Part shown: in pieces, positions 36,801-40,599 of the stretch
Position numbering within the stretch: position 1 is the stretch's first letter
Layout of the letters: every line of letters starts with the position of its first letter
Assembly: GCA_021292165.1 (NCBI GenBank)
Contig: JAHFWL010001011.1
Location: forward strand, 1 to 64,000
Source of the DNA: Shinisaurus crocodilurus
Taxonomy: Eukaryota; Chordata; Lepidosauria; Squamata; Shinisauridae
Length of the DNA: 64,000 nucleotides
Reading direction: 5' to 3'
Program-made: the position numbers and the translations under genes
The notes under the pieces: model-generated
Databases searched by the model: none
Seen by the model: the letters and a program-made list of their open reading frames with translations, nothing else
Told to the model about the DNA's origin: nothing

Positions 36801-38295
36801 AACCATATAATCAAGAACGCATTGTACATATCATATATACAATGTAGCTGTTGACAAAACTCTGTATTGCATTTTCATTCCCATTCTTCTTCAGAATAAT
36901 AGATCAATTATCTTCATTTTGTTTGCCTGTTATGAATGGCAACCAAGTTATAGTCCAAAGTACATAGGAAGTGCCCTGCTGGATCGGACAAAAGGTCCAT
37001 ATCTAGCCCAACATCCGGTCCCACACAATGGCCAACCAGATGCCCCCAGAAGTCTACAAACAGGGCATTGAGGCAACAACACTCCCCTCCCCCACCCCAT
37101 CCAGCAACTAGTATTTCAAGACCAAATTAGCCATGGTGGGATTGGCATGAAATCTTTGTACTGCAAGTCCTGCCCCAATGTGGGGAGCAGCGGAATGCCG
37201 GGAACTGGGAACACTGTGATGTCACCTCACACATTTTATTTTCTTTACCAAGATGGAAGAGGAGATGCCAGCCTGCTGCTTGCAGGGGCAGCCACACAGC
37301 TCTCATAATGACTACTTCTAGTTCTTATCAGTAAACAGATTGATCAAGGTTTGCATCTAATACCGTCCCACAAGTAAACCCAGATGGGGAAAAGTTTACT
37401 AGACTACTCAGTAGAGGAAAAGTGAGATGGGAAAGATGCCTATTGCTATATGGTAGAAACAAAACAAAACAAAAAACCTTTTTCCTTTTTGTATGCTTAC
37501 CATCTGTTGGTAATTCTTGGAGTTGAAGAAACCACATGGTATGCTGTGCACTTACATTTTAGTCACGCCATTATCACATGGGGAATAATTAAAAGGAACC
37601 CTTTGCATAGAGTAAAGGGCACTACACCATTATGTTTTGCCCTGGGGACATTGGTTATCCTCAGCATACATAACCAAGAAGCTGTATATTTCATGGTAGC
37701 TCTTAACAACATCAACAACAAAACCCACAGATTGGAAGAGTTTGAAAGGAAAGTGTGCTCTCTCTCGCTCTCTCTCATTCAGCAACATTGGGAAAAAATC
37801 AGATACTGCTCTGCACTGCCTTAATTATGTAGGTGGGACTGTATTCATACTCTAATAATTGTTTTGGTTTGAGGCATATGTTTCACAGGCATTCATTTAC
37901 CATTAATTAACAATCAACCTTCACACACAATGCAAGCCAATGCTATGCTTGAGGATTACCACTCCACCTTTTCAAGCAGCAGGTGCTCCCAGACAAGTCC
38001 TTTTACGCCTCCCCCTCTCACACACAAGGTCCACACAGTTATGGCCATGCAATGAAACTTTAATCCCATGTACCTGAGGAGCGAGCTTCCCGACCCTCTG
38101 CGTCATTGGCTCGTTCATCACCACTTCTACTTTGCAAGCATCCTTCTCTCTGGGGATGGAAAACTGCAAGTCCTCTTCTGACAGGAAGATAGACTGACCC
38201 TTCATCACTTTCAACCCACGGTTGACGTTGACGAAGGAGGAGCAGATGCCTCTCAGATGAAGTGCAAAGAGCAAAAGGAGCCAGCTGTTCTCCAT
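1552..38295 (-). CDS. FREM1: FREM1, 5' eleven coding exons (residues 1-704, partial gene)
   Basis: This is a multi-exon gene encoding a secreted basement-membrane protein. FREM1 acts with FRAS1 and FREM2 in the Fraser complex at epithelial-mesenchymal junctions, and mammalian loss gives skin-blistering and craniofacial defects. Seen here: eleven minus-strand exons (38295-38074, 27421-27327, 21631-21330, 17489-17338, 12368-12045, 9136-9028, 8014-7883, 6759-6415, 3435-3293, 2542-2346, 1642-1552) that join with matching phases into 704 codons without a stop. Order: signal peptide (about 1-20), N-terminal region with RGD at about 195-197, then CSPG/NG2-type repeats from about residue 270, with recurring hallmarks of the type LVFNITKPP and [11 protein letters not shown]. 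The mammalian protein is about 2,180 residues with twelve CSPG repeats, a Calx-beta and a C-type lectin domain, so about one third is present. FREM1 is preferred over FREM2 and FREM3 because the N-terminal exons match the remembered mammalian FREM1 closely. Introns are large and repeat-rich. Confidence 0.93.
1746..2010. repeat. Unclassified interspersed repeat (family also at 26030-26300 and 45530-45990)
   Basis: The terminal cagggccagcgtcaagggt resembles the inverted end at about 45899-45922 (acccttgaccctggccctg). The inner part (cttgctcactggctgtctg) recurs near 26100 and inverted near 45715. Three related copies in the window show a dispersed family; the cagggcc end suggests a non-autonomous hAT. 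No TSD was established. Confidence 0.5.
2346..2542 (-). CDS. FREM1: FREM1 coding exon 10 (start of CSPG repeat 4)
   Basis: 197 nt, residues 609-673 plus two bases. The acceptor is ccttacactag. I chose the donor gtaagt at 2345 over an earlier gtacat because the phase then matches exon 11. It encodes [20 protein letters not shown] then [20 protein letters not shown] and ends [16 protein letters not shown]. Confidence 0.92.
3143..3225. repeat. Short palindromic MITE fragment
   Basis: A member of a short palindromic family whose arms read like gcaatcctaaacacactta and (t)cagtgggacttactcc. Related copies lie at 22480-22575, 48985-49097, 55654-55742 and 61740-61830. This copy is in intron 9, between exons 10 and 9. 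Confidence 0.55.
3293..3435 (-). CDS. FREM1: FREM1 coding exon 9 (CSPG repeat 3, second half)
   Basis: 143 nt, codon 561 to residue 608. The acceptor is gtgattcaacag and the donor gtatga. It encodes [20 protein letters not shown] then [20 protein letters not shown] and ends PNLSETQ (phase 0). It matches the YRHxGGE segment of CSPG repeats. An L1 fragment begins only about 48 bp upstream of the acceptor in transcript orientation, so the branch-point area borders mobile-element sequence. Confidence 0.92.
3484..4660 (+). mobile_element. L1 LINE fragment (ORF2 C-terminal part), interrupted by a SINE
   Basis: The decayed ORF2 3' portion runs in three pieces: [16 protein letters not shown] at 3484-3540, then after a SINE 3797-4255, then 4209-4640 after a frameshift. 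It includes [20 protein letters not shown] and [20 protein letters not shown]. It is closest to the inner L1 at 13211-15752 rather than to the copy at 713-1340, so two L1 subfamilies are present. No poly-A tail is visible. Confidence 0.88.
3541..3778 (-). mobile_element. Sauria-type tRNA-derived SINE
   Basis: Read on the minus strand it starts gtggcgtagtggttagagtg (tRNA-like A box) and gggttctagtccccgctcgg (B box). It passes through the conserved cctcacagggttgttgtgag core and ends with ccttgggttccttgcagg and an (aaat) tail. This is the architecture of the squamate Sauria SINE mobilised by Bov-B LINEs. It sits inside the L1 at 3484-4660. Confidence 0.9.
5367..5397. repeat. Perfect 15-bp inverted repeat (hairpin)
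   Basis: GTTTTAGAGAATTTT, one C, then its exact reverse complement. It lies inside sequence resembling the palindromic cccatggnctgtttt repeat family also seen at 17099, so it is probably part of a MITE rather than a regulatory site. Confidence 0.7.
5731..5984. mobile_element. Tc1/mariner-type MITE
   Basis: The left end TACAGTCATGCCTTGGAT and right end ATCCAAGGTATTACTGTA are imperfect terminal inverted repeats bounded by TA, the tc1/mariner target. Internal inverted segments (cttgtaatccaaaac and cttgcaatccaagg) fit the Tigger-like layout. At 254 bp it has no transposase. Confidence 0.75.
6057..6102. repeat. (TAA)n microsatellite
   Basis: About fifteen uninterrupted ATA/TAA triplets in intron 8 of FREM1. 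Confidence 0.97.
6415..6759 (-). CDS. FREM1: FREM1 coding exon 8 (end of CSPG repeat 2, start of repeat 3)
   Basis: 345 nt, codon 446 to the first base of codon 561. The acceptor is ttgtctgacag and the donor gtaata. It is the largest exon here. It encodes [20 protein letters not shown] then [16 protein letters not shown] (end of CSPG repeat 2) and a [18 protein letters not shown] linker. It continues with [20 protein letters not shown] and [18 protein letters not shown] (repeat 3). The open frame extends into both introns, but homology stops at the splice sites. Confidence 0.95.
7290..7474 (+). mobile_element. Diverged 5S-rRNA-headed SINE with CR1-like tail
   Basis: The segment gaagctaagcagg...tgcttggataggtgactgcc matches the internal promoter region of 5S rRNA with changes. 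The tail, ttggactcgatggccttaca then ccttccaactctactattct, is the typical CR1 LINE 3' end including the attctatgattctgtg terminus. It is the most diverged of five copies in the window. Confidence 0.75.
7883..8014 (-). CDS. FREM1: FREM1 coding exon 7 (CSPG repeat 2, first half)
   Basis: 132 nt, codon 402 to the first base of codon 446. The acceptor is actttatctag; the donor is a non-consensus-like gtatcg after AGAG. It encodes [20 protein letters not shown] then [25 protein letters not shown] opens a CSPG repeat and GLQHGRL is the typical mid-repeat motif. Confidence 0.93.
8383..8726 (+). mobile_element. hAT-like MITE (family M1)
   Basis: The left end ctgggcgtgttgatct and right end ggttcaacacccctg are inverted. 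Internal landmarks are cttactgccagtaactaagc, catttcaaccttttag and gaaaccaccaaacaattgg. The same layout recurs at 9642-9981, 40396-40592, 43212-44322, 47960-48317 and 62045-62361. No convincing TSD for this copy. It lies in intron 6. Confidence 0.7.
9028..9136 (-). CDS. FREM1: FREM1 coding exon 6
   Basis: 109 nt, residues 366-401 plus one base. The acceptor is tgtacaacag and the donor gtaagg. It encodes [20 protein letters not shown] followed by [17 protein letters not shown], linking CSPG repeat 1 to repeat 2. The intron between it and exon 7 carries a hAT-like MITE. Confidence 0.93.
9181..9480. repeat. Interspersed repeat, second copy at 36962-37130
   Basis: It starts acataagaaaagccctgcag and includes ggccaaccagatgcccc and catgaatttgtctgttccc. 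The copy at 36962 shares the first 150 bp. This is a known high-copy reptile repeat type, possibly LINE-derived; class not certain. It lies right next to FREM1 exon 6 (intron 5). Confidence 0.6.
9642..9981 (+). mobile_element. hAT-like MITE (family M1)
   Basis: Left end ctggggtgggcacctctttc, right end gaggttccccacctctg. The flanks gtcgacaa and gtctacag match at 6 of 8 positions, compatible with a decayed hAT 8-bp duplication. It has the same internal landmarks as the copy at 8383. It lies in intron 5, upstream of exon 6. Confidence 0.7.
10736..10889 (+). mobile_element. Short non-autonomous hAT (family M2, CAGGGCCGG ends), 8-bp TSD
   Basis: 154 bp. The TSD gcattaaa is perfect at 10728-10735 and 10890-10897. 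The left end tgggtccggtgctatc is a mutated cagggccggtgc and the right end is gcaccagccctg. Just inside are gcagctgcctagggcgc and cctagggcaccaaac. Longer family members lie at 23933-24364 and 57122-57649; another short one is at 46016-46179. Confidence 0.88.
10904..11030. repeat. Compound microsatellite (GAT)n, (TC)n, (AC)n
   Basis: (GAT)n at about 10906-10930, then (TC)n at about 10957-10985 and (AC)n at about 10985-11030. Chance open frames across it on both strands have no coding value. Confidence 0.95.
11115..11279 (+). mobile_element. 5S-rRNA-headed SINE with CR1-like tail
   Basis: ggaaagctaagcagggtcaa, then gcctggttattacttggatg and ggagacc reproduce the 5S rRNA internal control region (the canonical 5S reads gctaagcagggtcgggcctg then gttagtacttggatgggaga). 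The tail gggggttggacttgatggcc then ttccttccaactcgatgat is CR1-3'-like. Other copies are at 21963, 42247 and, inverted, 57988. Confidence 0.88.
11583..11707. repeat. Palindromic MITE, arms of about 60 bp
   Basis: ggcctacaattcccagcatg and its inverted partner catgatgggaattgtaggcc face each other. The outer arms ctgcaagtttagacagaa and gttctaaacttgcag extend the symmetry almost end to end. It lies in intron 5 of FREM1. Confidence 0.8.
12045..12368 (-). CDS. FREM1: FREM1 coding exon 5 (first CSPG repeat)
   Basis: 324 nt, residues 258-365, phase 0 on both sides. I chose the acceptor ccatag at 12369 because the frame then reads [20 protein letters not shown], a conserved stretch. A downstream ttcag at 12343-12347 would drop nine conserved residues. 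The donor is gtaagt. The exon carries the first CSPG/NG2 repeat: an [14 protein letters not shown] strand, [18 protein letters not shown], an SSFTW motif and [17 protein letters not shown] is a potential N-glycosylation site. Confidence 0.94.
12950..13095. repeat. Palindromic repeat (catggcttg family), left part; right part at 17060-17260
   Basis: gtgggctggttcacacaatc, cccactgtggcttgtt and accatggcttgttgtgtc occur here. The continuation after the L1 cluster (gaggtgggttgtgtgagag, aacccatggcctgttttagg, acaacatgacaagctgtgg) completes it inverted. The L1 at 13096-17059 split it, as shown by the gaggtgggttgt duplication. Confidence 0.7.
13211..15752 (-). mobile_element. Inner L1 LINE, 5'-truncated in the reverse transcriptase, nested in L1
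   Basis: The 15-bp duplication catatagtacattct at 13196-13210 and 15753-15767 shows insertion into the outer L1 in the same orientation. At its 5' side (15320-15736) the frame carries reverse-transcriptase motifs: [25 protein letters not shown] and ALDIFKAFD. An FADDT catalytic motif is readable near 15130-15145 and a QGCPLSP motif near 15247-15260. The C-terminal part is in 14089-14808 and 13391-14071. Frameshifts and stops break the ORF and the endonuclease is absent, so it is inactive. Confidence 0.93.
16141..16394 (-). mobile_element. Sauria-type SINE inserted in the outer L1
   Basis: Minus-strand reading: gtgtggcgtagtggttagag, tctagtccccgctcggcc, cctcacagggttgttgtgag, ccttgggttccttgcagg and an (aaat)n tail. 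A small imperfect palindrome (tattgcttcaaatattgaag) follows at 16397-16435. Confidence 0.88.
17338..17489 (-). CDS. FREM1: FREM1 coding exon 4
   Basis: 152 nt; two bases complete codon 207, then residues 208-257. The acceptor is ctgtatttcag and the donor gtaaag. It encodes [20 protein letters not shown] followed by [20 protein letters not shown] and ends TVYK (phase 0). The DPPSPN segment is closely shared with mammalian FREM1. It lies just past the end of the nested L1 cluster, so a repeat begins within about 80 bp of its 3' edge. Confidence 0.93.
18360..18625 (+). repeat. Interspersed repeat, inverted partner at 54427-54600
   Basis: gtgtggccccaatttggatt, ggggacaattaaaccttccc, cacagtttgcttcctgaaat and the agtctccattggcatcaatg end recur reverse-complemented at 54427-54600. 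No ends or TSD could be set, so class is unknown. Confidence 0.55.
18680..18960 (+). repeat. GC-rich repeat related to 53453-53908
   Basis: aggcaccacggggccgtctg, gtgccctgcacgcgtgggca and cctcccagccctagggggc match the 53453-53908 element closely. Only the left part is recognisable. The high CpG content is repeat-borne, not a promoter island. Confidence 0.65.
19541..20795 (-). mobile_element. tRNA-derived SINE, split by L2
   Basis: Minus strand: ggggctgtggctcagtggta (A box) and caagttcaatccctgg (B box), then gcctgaaactctggagagct up to about 20656. It resumes as gatggaccaatggtgtgact and cggtataaggcagcttcctg at 19541-19620. A second copy of this SINE family is at 39262-39738. Confidence 0.75.
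19626..20655 (+). mobile_element. L2/CR1-clade LINE, 3' part of ORF2
   Basis: The reverse-transcriptase end includes the catalytic [11 protein letters not shown], then [47 protein letters not shown] and [20 protein letters not shown]. It ends at [11 protein letters not shown] (stop at about 20520). A frameshift or small duplication near 19968-20030 separates two frames. The 3' UTR ends in gcgataaataaatgtaaata and an (AAC)n tail. No endonuclease is present. Confidence 0.9.
21330..21631 (-). CDS. FREM1: FREM1 coding exon 3 (RGD motif)
   Basis: 302 nt; it completes codon 106, then encodes residues 107-206 plus one base. The acceptor is cctttccag and the donor gtatgt. It encodes the N-terminal globular region including [19 protein letters not shown] and [16 protein letters not shown], followed by PRGDQPHSF. 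The RGD tripeptide (about residues 195-197) is the known integrin-binding site of FREM1/QBRICK, shown in mammals to bind RGD-recognising integrins such as alpha8beta1. The last coding residues (PPTS) are less conserved, so the exact 3' edge is slightly less certain than for the other exons. Confidence 0.92.
21963..22138 (+). mobile_element. 5S-rRNA-headed SINE with CR1-like tail
   Basis: ggaaagctaagcagggtcag, cctggttattacttggatgg and gagacccc are followed by agcagggggttggactcgac and ttccaactctatgatctatg. A 5-bp tandem duplication (gactcgactcgatgg) is private to this copy. Confidence 0.88.
22140..23400. other. FREM1 intron 2, no gene seen
   Basis: AT-rich, with an A-rich stretch at 22170-22215, a short palindromic MITE fragment at 22480-22575, and no coding homology. 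The remainder looks like old decayed repeat or unique intron. Confidence 0.5.
23424..23569. mobile_element. Short hAT MITE with perfect 8-bp TSD, next to microsatellites
   Basis: TSD catacata at 23416-23423 and 23570-23577. The left end cagtgctttttttctgg and right end ccagaaaaaaggccctg are inverted, with further symmetry ggtaccggaactc versus gagttccaccag. It landed in a (CATA)n tract. (TA)n/(CA)n follows to 23640. Because the target is repetitive, the TSD alone is weaker evidence than the inverted ends. Confidence 0.8.
23933..24364 (+). mobile_element. GC-rich non-autonomous hAT (family M2)
   Basis: 432 bp. Left end cagggccggcgctaccgct, right end ctgcaccagtcctg; flanks tttacatg (23925-23932) and tatacatg (24365-24372) match at 7 of 8. 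The interior is very GC- and CpG-rich, which makes chance ORFs on both strands. cggctgcctagggcgcgtgg and cctagggcgccaaactgcc are shared with the three other copies. Confidence 0.88.
25095..25985 (+). mobile_element. Two L2/CR1-clade LINE ORF2 3' fragments in tandem
   Basis: The first (25120-25580) encodes [30 protein letters not shown] and [20 protein letters not shown]. The second (25650-25940) repeats the end of the same domain: [40 protein letters not shown] and [11 protein letters not shown]. The two are different subfamilies and both are broken. It lies in intron 2 of FREM1. Confidence 0.85.
26030..26300. repeat. Unclassified interspersed repeat
   Basis: Shares tgcttgctcactggctctct with the copies at 1746-2010 and 45530-45990, and ends ctggccctggccctg like the end near 45910. 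No TSD is seen. Confidence 0.45.
26349..26392. repeat. (CCAG)n microsatellite
   Basis: About ten CAGC/CCAG units. They produce a chance Ala-Ser-Gln-Pro open frame with no coding value. Confidence 0.95.
27327..27421 (-). CDS. FREM1: FREM1 coding exon 2
   Basis: 95 nt, residues 75-105 plus two bases of codon 106. The acceptor ends in ttaacag and the donor is gtaagt. It encodes [19 protein letters not shown] followed by an acidic [12 protein letters not shown] stretch, continuing directly from exon 1 (phase 0 in, phase 2 out). It is too short to stand out as an open frame and was found by reading the minus strand for the continuation of exon 1. The preceding intron is about 10.7 kb. Confidence 0.93.
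27773..28570. mobile_element. 798-bp non-autonomous hAT with subterminal GACTCG arrays
   Basis: Left end cagggatggggactcgg, right end ttgaggagtccttggt when inverted; the shared terminal motif is CAGGGATG(T). Flanks tgctaacc (27765-27772) and tgctcacc (28571-28578) match at 7 of 8. About 130-150 bp at each end carry many GGACTCG/GACTCG units in both orientations. The centre has a ctgcctgcctg-rich unit in several copies. No transposase is present. It lies in intron 1 of FREM1. Confidence 0.85.
29213..29495. mobile_element. MITE-like palindromic element
   Basis: Left end gggcagtatccagtgga, right end ggatggatactgccc, inverted to each other. Inner symmetry: agcgcttctgggggc, cccttccgcaaacgg versus tttcgcaagcggtcac. 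No clear TSD. Part of a similar end is visible at 62419 (gggcagtatccaac). Confidence 0.6.
29500..31070. other. FREM1 intron 1, no gene seen
   Basis: Mostly AT-rich, apparently single-copy intronic sequence with no coding homology and no mobile element I can name. 29850-30370 contains long unique stretches and would be worth checking for conserved non-coding elements. Confidence 0.45.
31145..31390 (-). mobile_element. Sauria-type SINE
   Basis: Minus strand: gtgtggcatagtggtgggag, tctagtccccgctcggcc, cctcacagggttgttgtgag, ccttgggtttcttgcaag. Slightly more diverged than the copies at 54193 and 60213. Confidence 0.87.
31807..31843. repeat. (CT)n(CA)n microsatellite
   Basis: (CT)n followed directly by (CA)n within a longer pyrimidine-rich stretch (31660-31850). 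Confidence 0.95.
32653..32782. mobile_element. Palindromic hAT MITE (family M3)
   Basis: Left end aggggtggggaacgtttgg, right end cattccctatccctg. Inverted arms: ccaggtgttgttggactaca and gcagtccaacaacatctgga. Flanks ggcaagat and ggctagat match at 7 of 8. Same family as 34567-34700, 54610-54749 and the one around 44925-45476. Confidence 0.8.
33796..33828. repeat. (GA)n microsatellite
   Basis: Fifteen or more GA units in FREM1 intron 1. Confidence 0.95.
34257..34460 (+). repeat. LINE 3'-end-like fragment
   Basis: ttagacaggctttcaaaacc, cttcctgttatgtcaggctt and a pyrimidine-rich ttaactggttttttttaaaa end resemble the L2/CR1 3' end (compare LLKTWLF). Too short for a firm class. Confidence 0.4.
34567..34700. 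mobile_element. Palindromic hAT MITE (family M3)
   Basis: Left end caggggtggggcaattt, right end gttgctcactcctg. Flanks gactagca (34559-34566) and tactagca (34701-34708) match at 7 of 8. Arms: ccagatgttgttggactgca and cctacaacatctgaag. Confidence 0.82.
34930..35512. repeat. Probable MITE with gcaatcct ends
   Basis: Left tgcaatcctgtggccctctg, right gtaggattgtgtta (inverted). Inner inverted segments: ttcggttcccagccg versus ggaaccgaagacgg, and cccttctgaggtcgcag. GC-rich core. Boundaries are tentative. Confidence 0.4.
35515..36960. other. FREM1 intron 1, no gene seen
   Basis: AT-rich and largely unique, with a degraded LINE 3' end around 36055-36150 ((aaat)n tail) and an A-run at 36578. No coding homology was seen. 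Confidence 0.45.
36962..37130. repeat. Interspersed repeat, partner of 9181-9480
   Basis: acataggaagtgccctgctg, gatcggacaaaaggtccata and ggccaaccagatgccccc match the longer copy in the same orientation. Confidence 0.6.
38074..38295 (-). CDS. FREM1: FREM1 coding exon 1 (start codon, signal peptide)
   Basis: 222 nt, residues 1-74. The ATG at 38295-38293 has G at -3 and G at +4. It begins [16 protein letters not shown], a typical signal peptide with a leucine-rich core and probable cleavage near residue 20. It is followed by the conserved [13 protein letters not shown] segment and the [14 protein letters not shown] segment that are strongly FREM-like. The exon ends CCC CAG before a gtacat donor (phase 0). 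An in-frame upstream extension (to 38313) has no ATG. A second ATG 5 nt upstream (38300) is out of frame and in a weaker context. Confidence 0.94.
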
Positions 38296-39261
38296 AGCAT
38301 TGGCAAAGGACAAAATCCCTTATAAAAGGAGGTGTGTTCTTAGTCCTTCCAGAGAAGCTTTGTTCACCATCTAGTCAAGGGCATCAGGGTTCTGTATGTG
38401 TTTTATGCCCTGCATAACGAAACTTGGACAAGGAGGCTTTTCAAAGTACCCTCAGGTTAATAAGCTCATGGATCAATCCCAGCATTTATAACAATGAACA
38501 CGCTTTTCCAAAATCTGGAAGGGAAGGAAGAGAGGAAAGAGATGGAAAGAAATGGAAAGGTATTGTGTATCTTCTAAAAAGGTTGTCTCATGTTAAAATC
38601 TTCCTTTGACATCCCCATACCCATATTTCAGTACAGACAGCAAATTAGCTAGGCTGGCAGGGGTAGGTAGCCAAAGGACCAGGGGCCCTATCTAGATTGC
38701 TGAGGCTTTTTTCTCGGCCTGTGCCAGTTCAGAGACCTTTTGCCTGTTACCGGAAGCAGAGAGGGCCTGAAACATTTTAGTGCCCAAGACAGAAGATATG
38801 ATAAACTAAGAAGTGACTGTTTGCTGCCATTTAAAAGTACCCCAAAATTTGCTGCTTGAGATAGGTTGCCTCATTCTGCCTAATAATAGGGCTGGCCCTG
38901 GAAGGATGCATTGAGAGGAACCATGAGCGATGCACATGTTCTCTCTTTACACTTTGGCTTTCACTAGCTCACATACAACTCCCACACTGGGAGCCATGCA
39001 AGCTTTTTTTTCCAGATCTGGATCTCAGGCATTTTCCAGATGGCCCTGGGAAAAGGGAAGTCCGTTTCCACCAGCCCTGTTACACATGCCTAAATCTGGA
39101 TCCAACCCACAGATTCTTCCTCACTGCTCTTAAGAAGACTTGGCCATTCCTTTTGGGCAGCAGGTCTCAAGGTGGTTATTCAGGGGACTGACACTGAAAT
39201 TCTTGCATTTTTCTGAGTCCACATGGCAAGTATATTCCCAGACCCAAGACTCATATTTTTT

Positions 39262-39738
39262 GTTGGTCCCTCAGCTGTAGAGCACTTGCTTTGCATTCAA
39301 AAGATCCCAGGTCCAATCCCCAGCATCTCCAGGCAGAGTTGGAAAACAGCCCTGTCTGAAACTCTGGAGGGATGTTGCCCGTCACAGTAGACGATGCTGA
39401 GCTAGAGGGTTCAGACAACACAATAACCTGCACTCAAGGGTTGAGTGTGGGTTGCTGTTGAACCATGGGTTGTTGCTGAACCATGGATTATCATGTTGTC
39501 TGAACCCAGCTCTGCTAGCTAAGCCATGGCTTGTTAACCTCAAACAACCCATGAAGAAAACCTGTGGTTTGTTGTTGGGTTGTGAACTGTGGGTTGCTCA
39601 CCATGATCTGTTTTCTCAGCTGGGTTCAGATAACATGATAACCCATGTTTCAACGACAACCCACACTCAACCCATACTCAACCCTTGAGTGTGGGCTACC
39701 ATGTTGTCTGAATCCCATCAGTATAAGGCAGCTTCCTA
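39262..39738 (+). mobile_element. tRNA-derived SINE split by a palindromic element
   Basis: ggtccctcagctgtagagca, aggtccaatccccagcatct and gaaactctggagggatgttg lead to gatgctgagctaga at 39409. The SINE ends with agtataaggcagcttcct at 39719-39738. Between them sits the palindromic element 39410-39714. Same SINE family as 19541-20795. Confidence 0.75.
39410..39714. mobile_element. Palindromic element, gggttcagacaacac family
   Basis: Ends gggttcagacaacacaataa and ccatgttgtctgaatccc are inverted. Interior repeats of acccatggttt and gggttgttgttgaa occur in both orientations. Other members are at 12950/17060, 47457-47715, 53270-54056 and 55762-55974. Superfamily not assigned. Confidence 0.7.
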
Positions 39739-39868
39739 ATGAAACATTGTCCTGAATATTCCTTTTCTAGGAAAGTCTGATGCACTCAATGCTACTGAGA
39801 TCCATCAGCAGGTCTCACCTTTGCAAACAAACCCCCAAAATAGCTAGTCCATACACAAAATTACTCAC

Positions 39869-39916
39869 CTGCTTGTCCCACAACTATTTGTTTGTCATTT
39901 GTGACACAGTGACAGC
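39869..39916 (-). other. Candidate non-coding 5' exon of FREM1 (or cryptic exon)
   Basis: On the minus strand a long polypyrimidine tract ending in cttcatctag is followed by 48 nt and then CAG with a gtgagt donor, a textbook internal-exon signature 1.6 kb upstream of the FREM1 start codon. The 48 nt contain ATG ACA AAC AAA TAG, a four-residue upstream ORF. No acceptor next to the start codon could be assigned with certainty (one option is gttatgcag near 38415). No transcript evidence is available, so a cryptic exon is possible. Confidence 0.3.
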
Positions 39917-40395
39917 CTAGATGAAGAAAAAGAAAGAAAGATCAATCAATCTTTTTATTAACAGTCAACAGACCATTTATAGAAAGAAAGAAGATAAACT
40001 CTCTTCCAATTTATAAGTGCTTCCCTGTCTGCTTGCTTGATCTAGCCCAGCTTCCTACTCAATAGCAGGATTATCCAGCCAGCAGAGTTCCACATCTGGC
40101 AGTAACCGAAGATAAACTGGTATACTGAATCCTTGCATTTAGGGATACTGAGAAACATCTGTGGCTAATAGCAGCAACAACTTCAAAACATTCCAAAAGC
40201 AGCATGGCTATCAGTGGCATGGTTTACACAACCTAATCATATCATTGATAAAATATGGCCATGTCTGTGAAAACTTGGGGTATTTTCAGATGTCCACAGA
40301 AAGCATCCTTTGTGACCAGCCGACTTGCTCACAACAACACAAAGAATATGGGAAGGGCATAGAAGCATACTGCAACACCCTTGTTCGTATAAGAA

Positions 40396-40592
40396 AGGGG
40401 TGTTGATCCTCTTTCAGGCCAAGGGCAGACCTCCATTTCAGAAAAGCTCTTCCAGTGGTGAGCAGGGCTGAAGGCAAAAGGGGGTGGGCCTAACGGTAAA
40501 CAGAGCAGGGCCGAAATACCAAAAGTGCCAGTATGTTTTAGCTTGAAGCTCTTACTGCCAGTAATGAAGCCTGGGGAAGAGCATTTTTGTGG
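40396..40592 (+). mobile_element. Truncated hAT-like MITE (family M1)
   Basis: aggggtgttgatcctctttc to cttactgccagtaatgaagc, then the similarity stops, so the right third is missing. Confidence 0.65.
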
Positions 40593-40599
40593 TCAAGAA

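Noticed and set aside
38296..38330. In-frame N-terminal extension of FREM1 to 38313 and a TATA-like tataaaag at 38320-38327
   Set aside because: No ATG in the extension; the TATA-like word is on the opposite strand and too close to the start codon to serve as the promoter.
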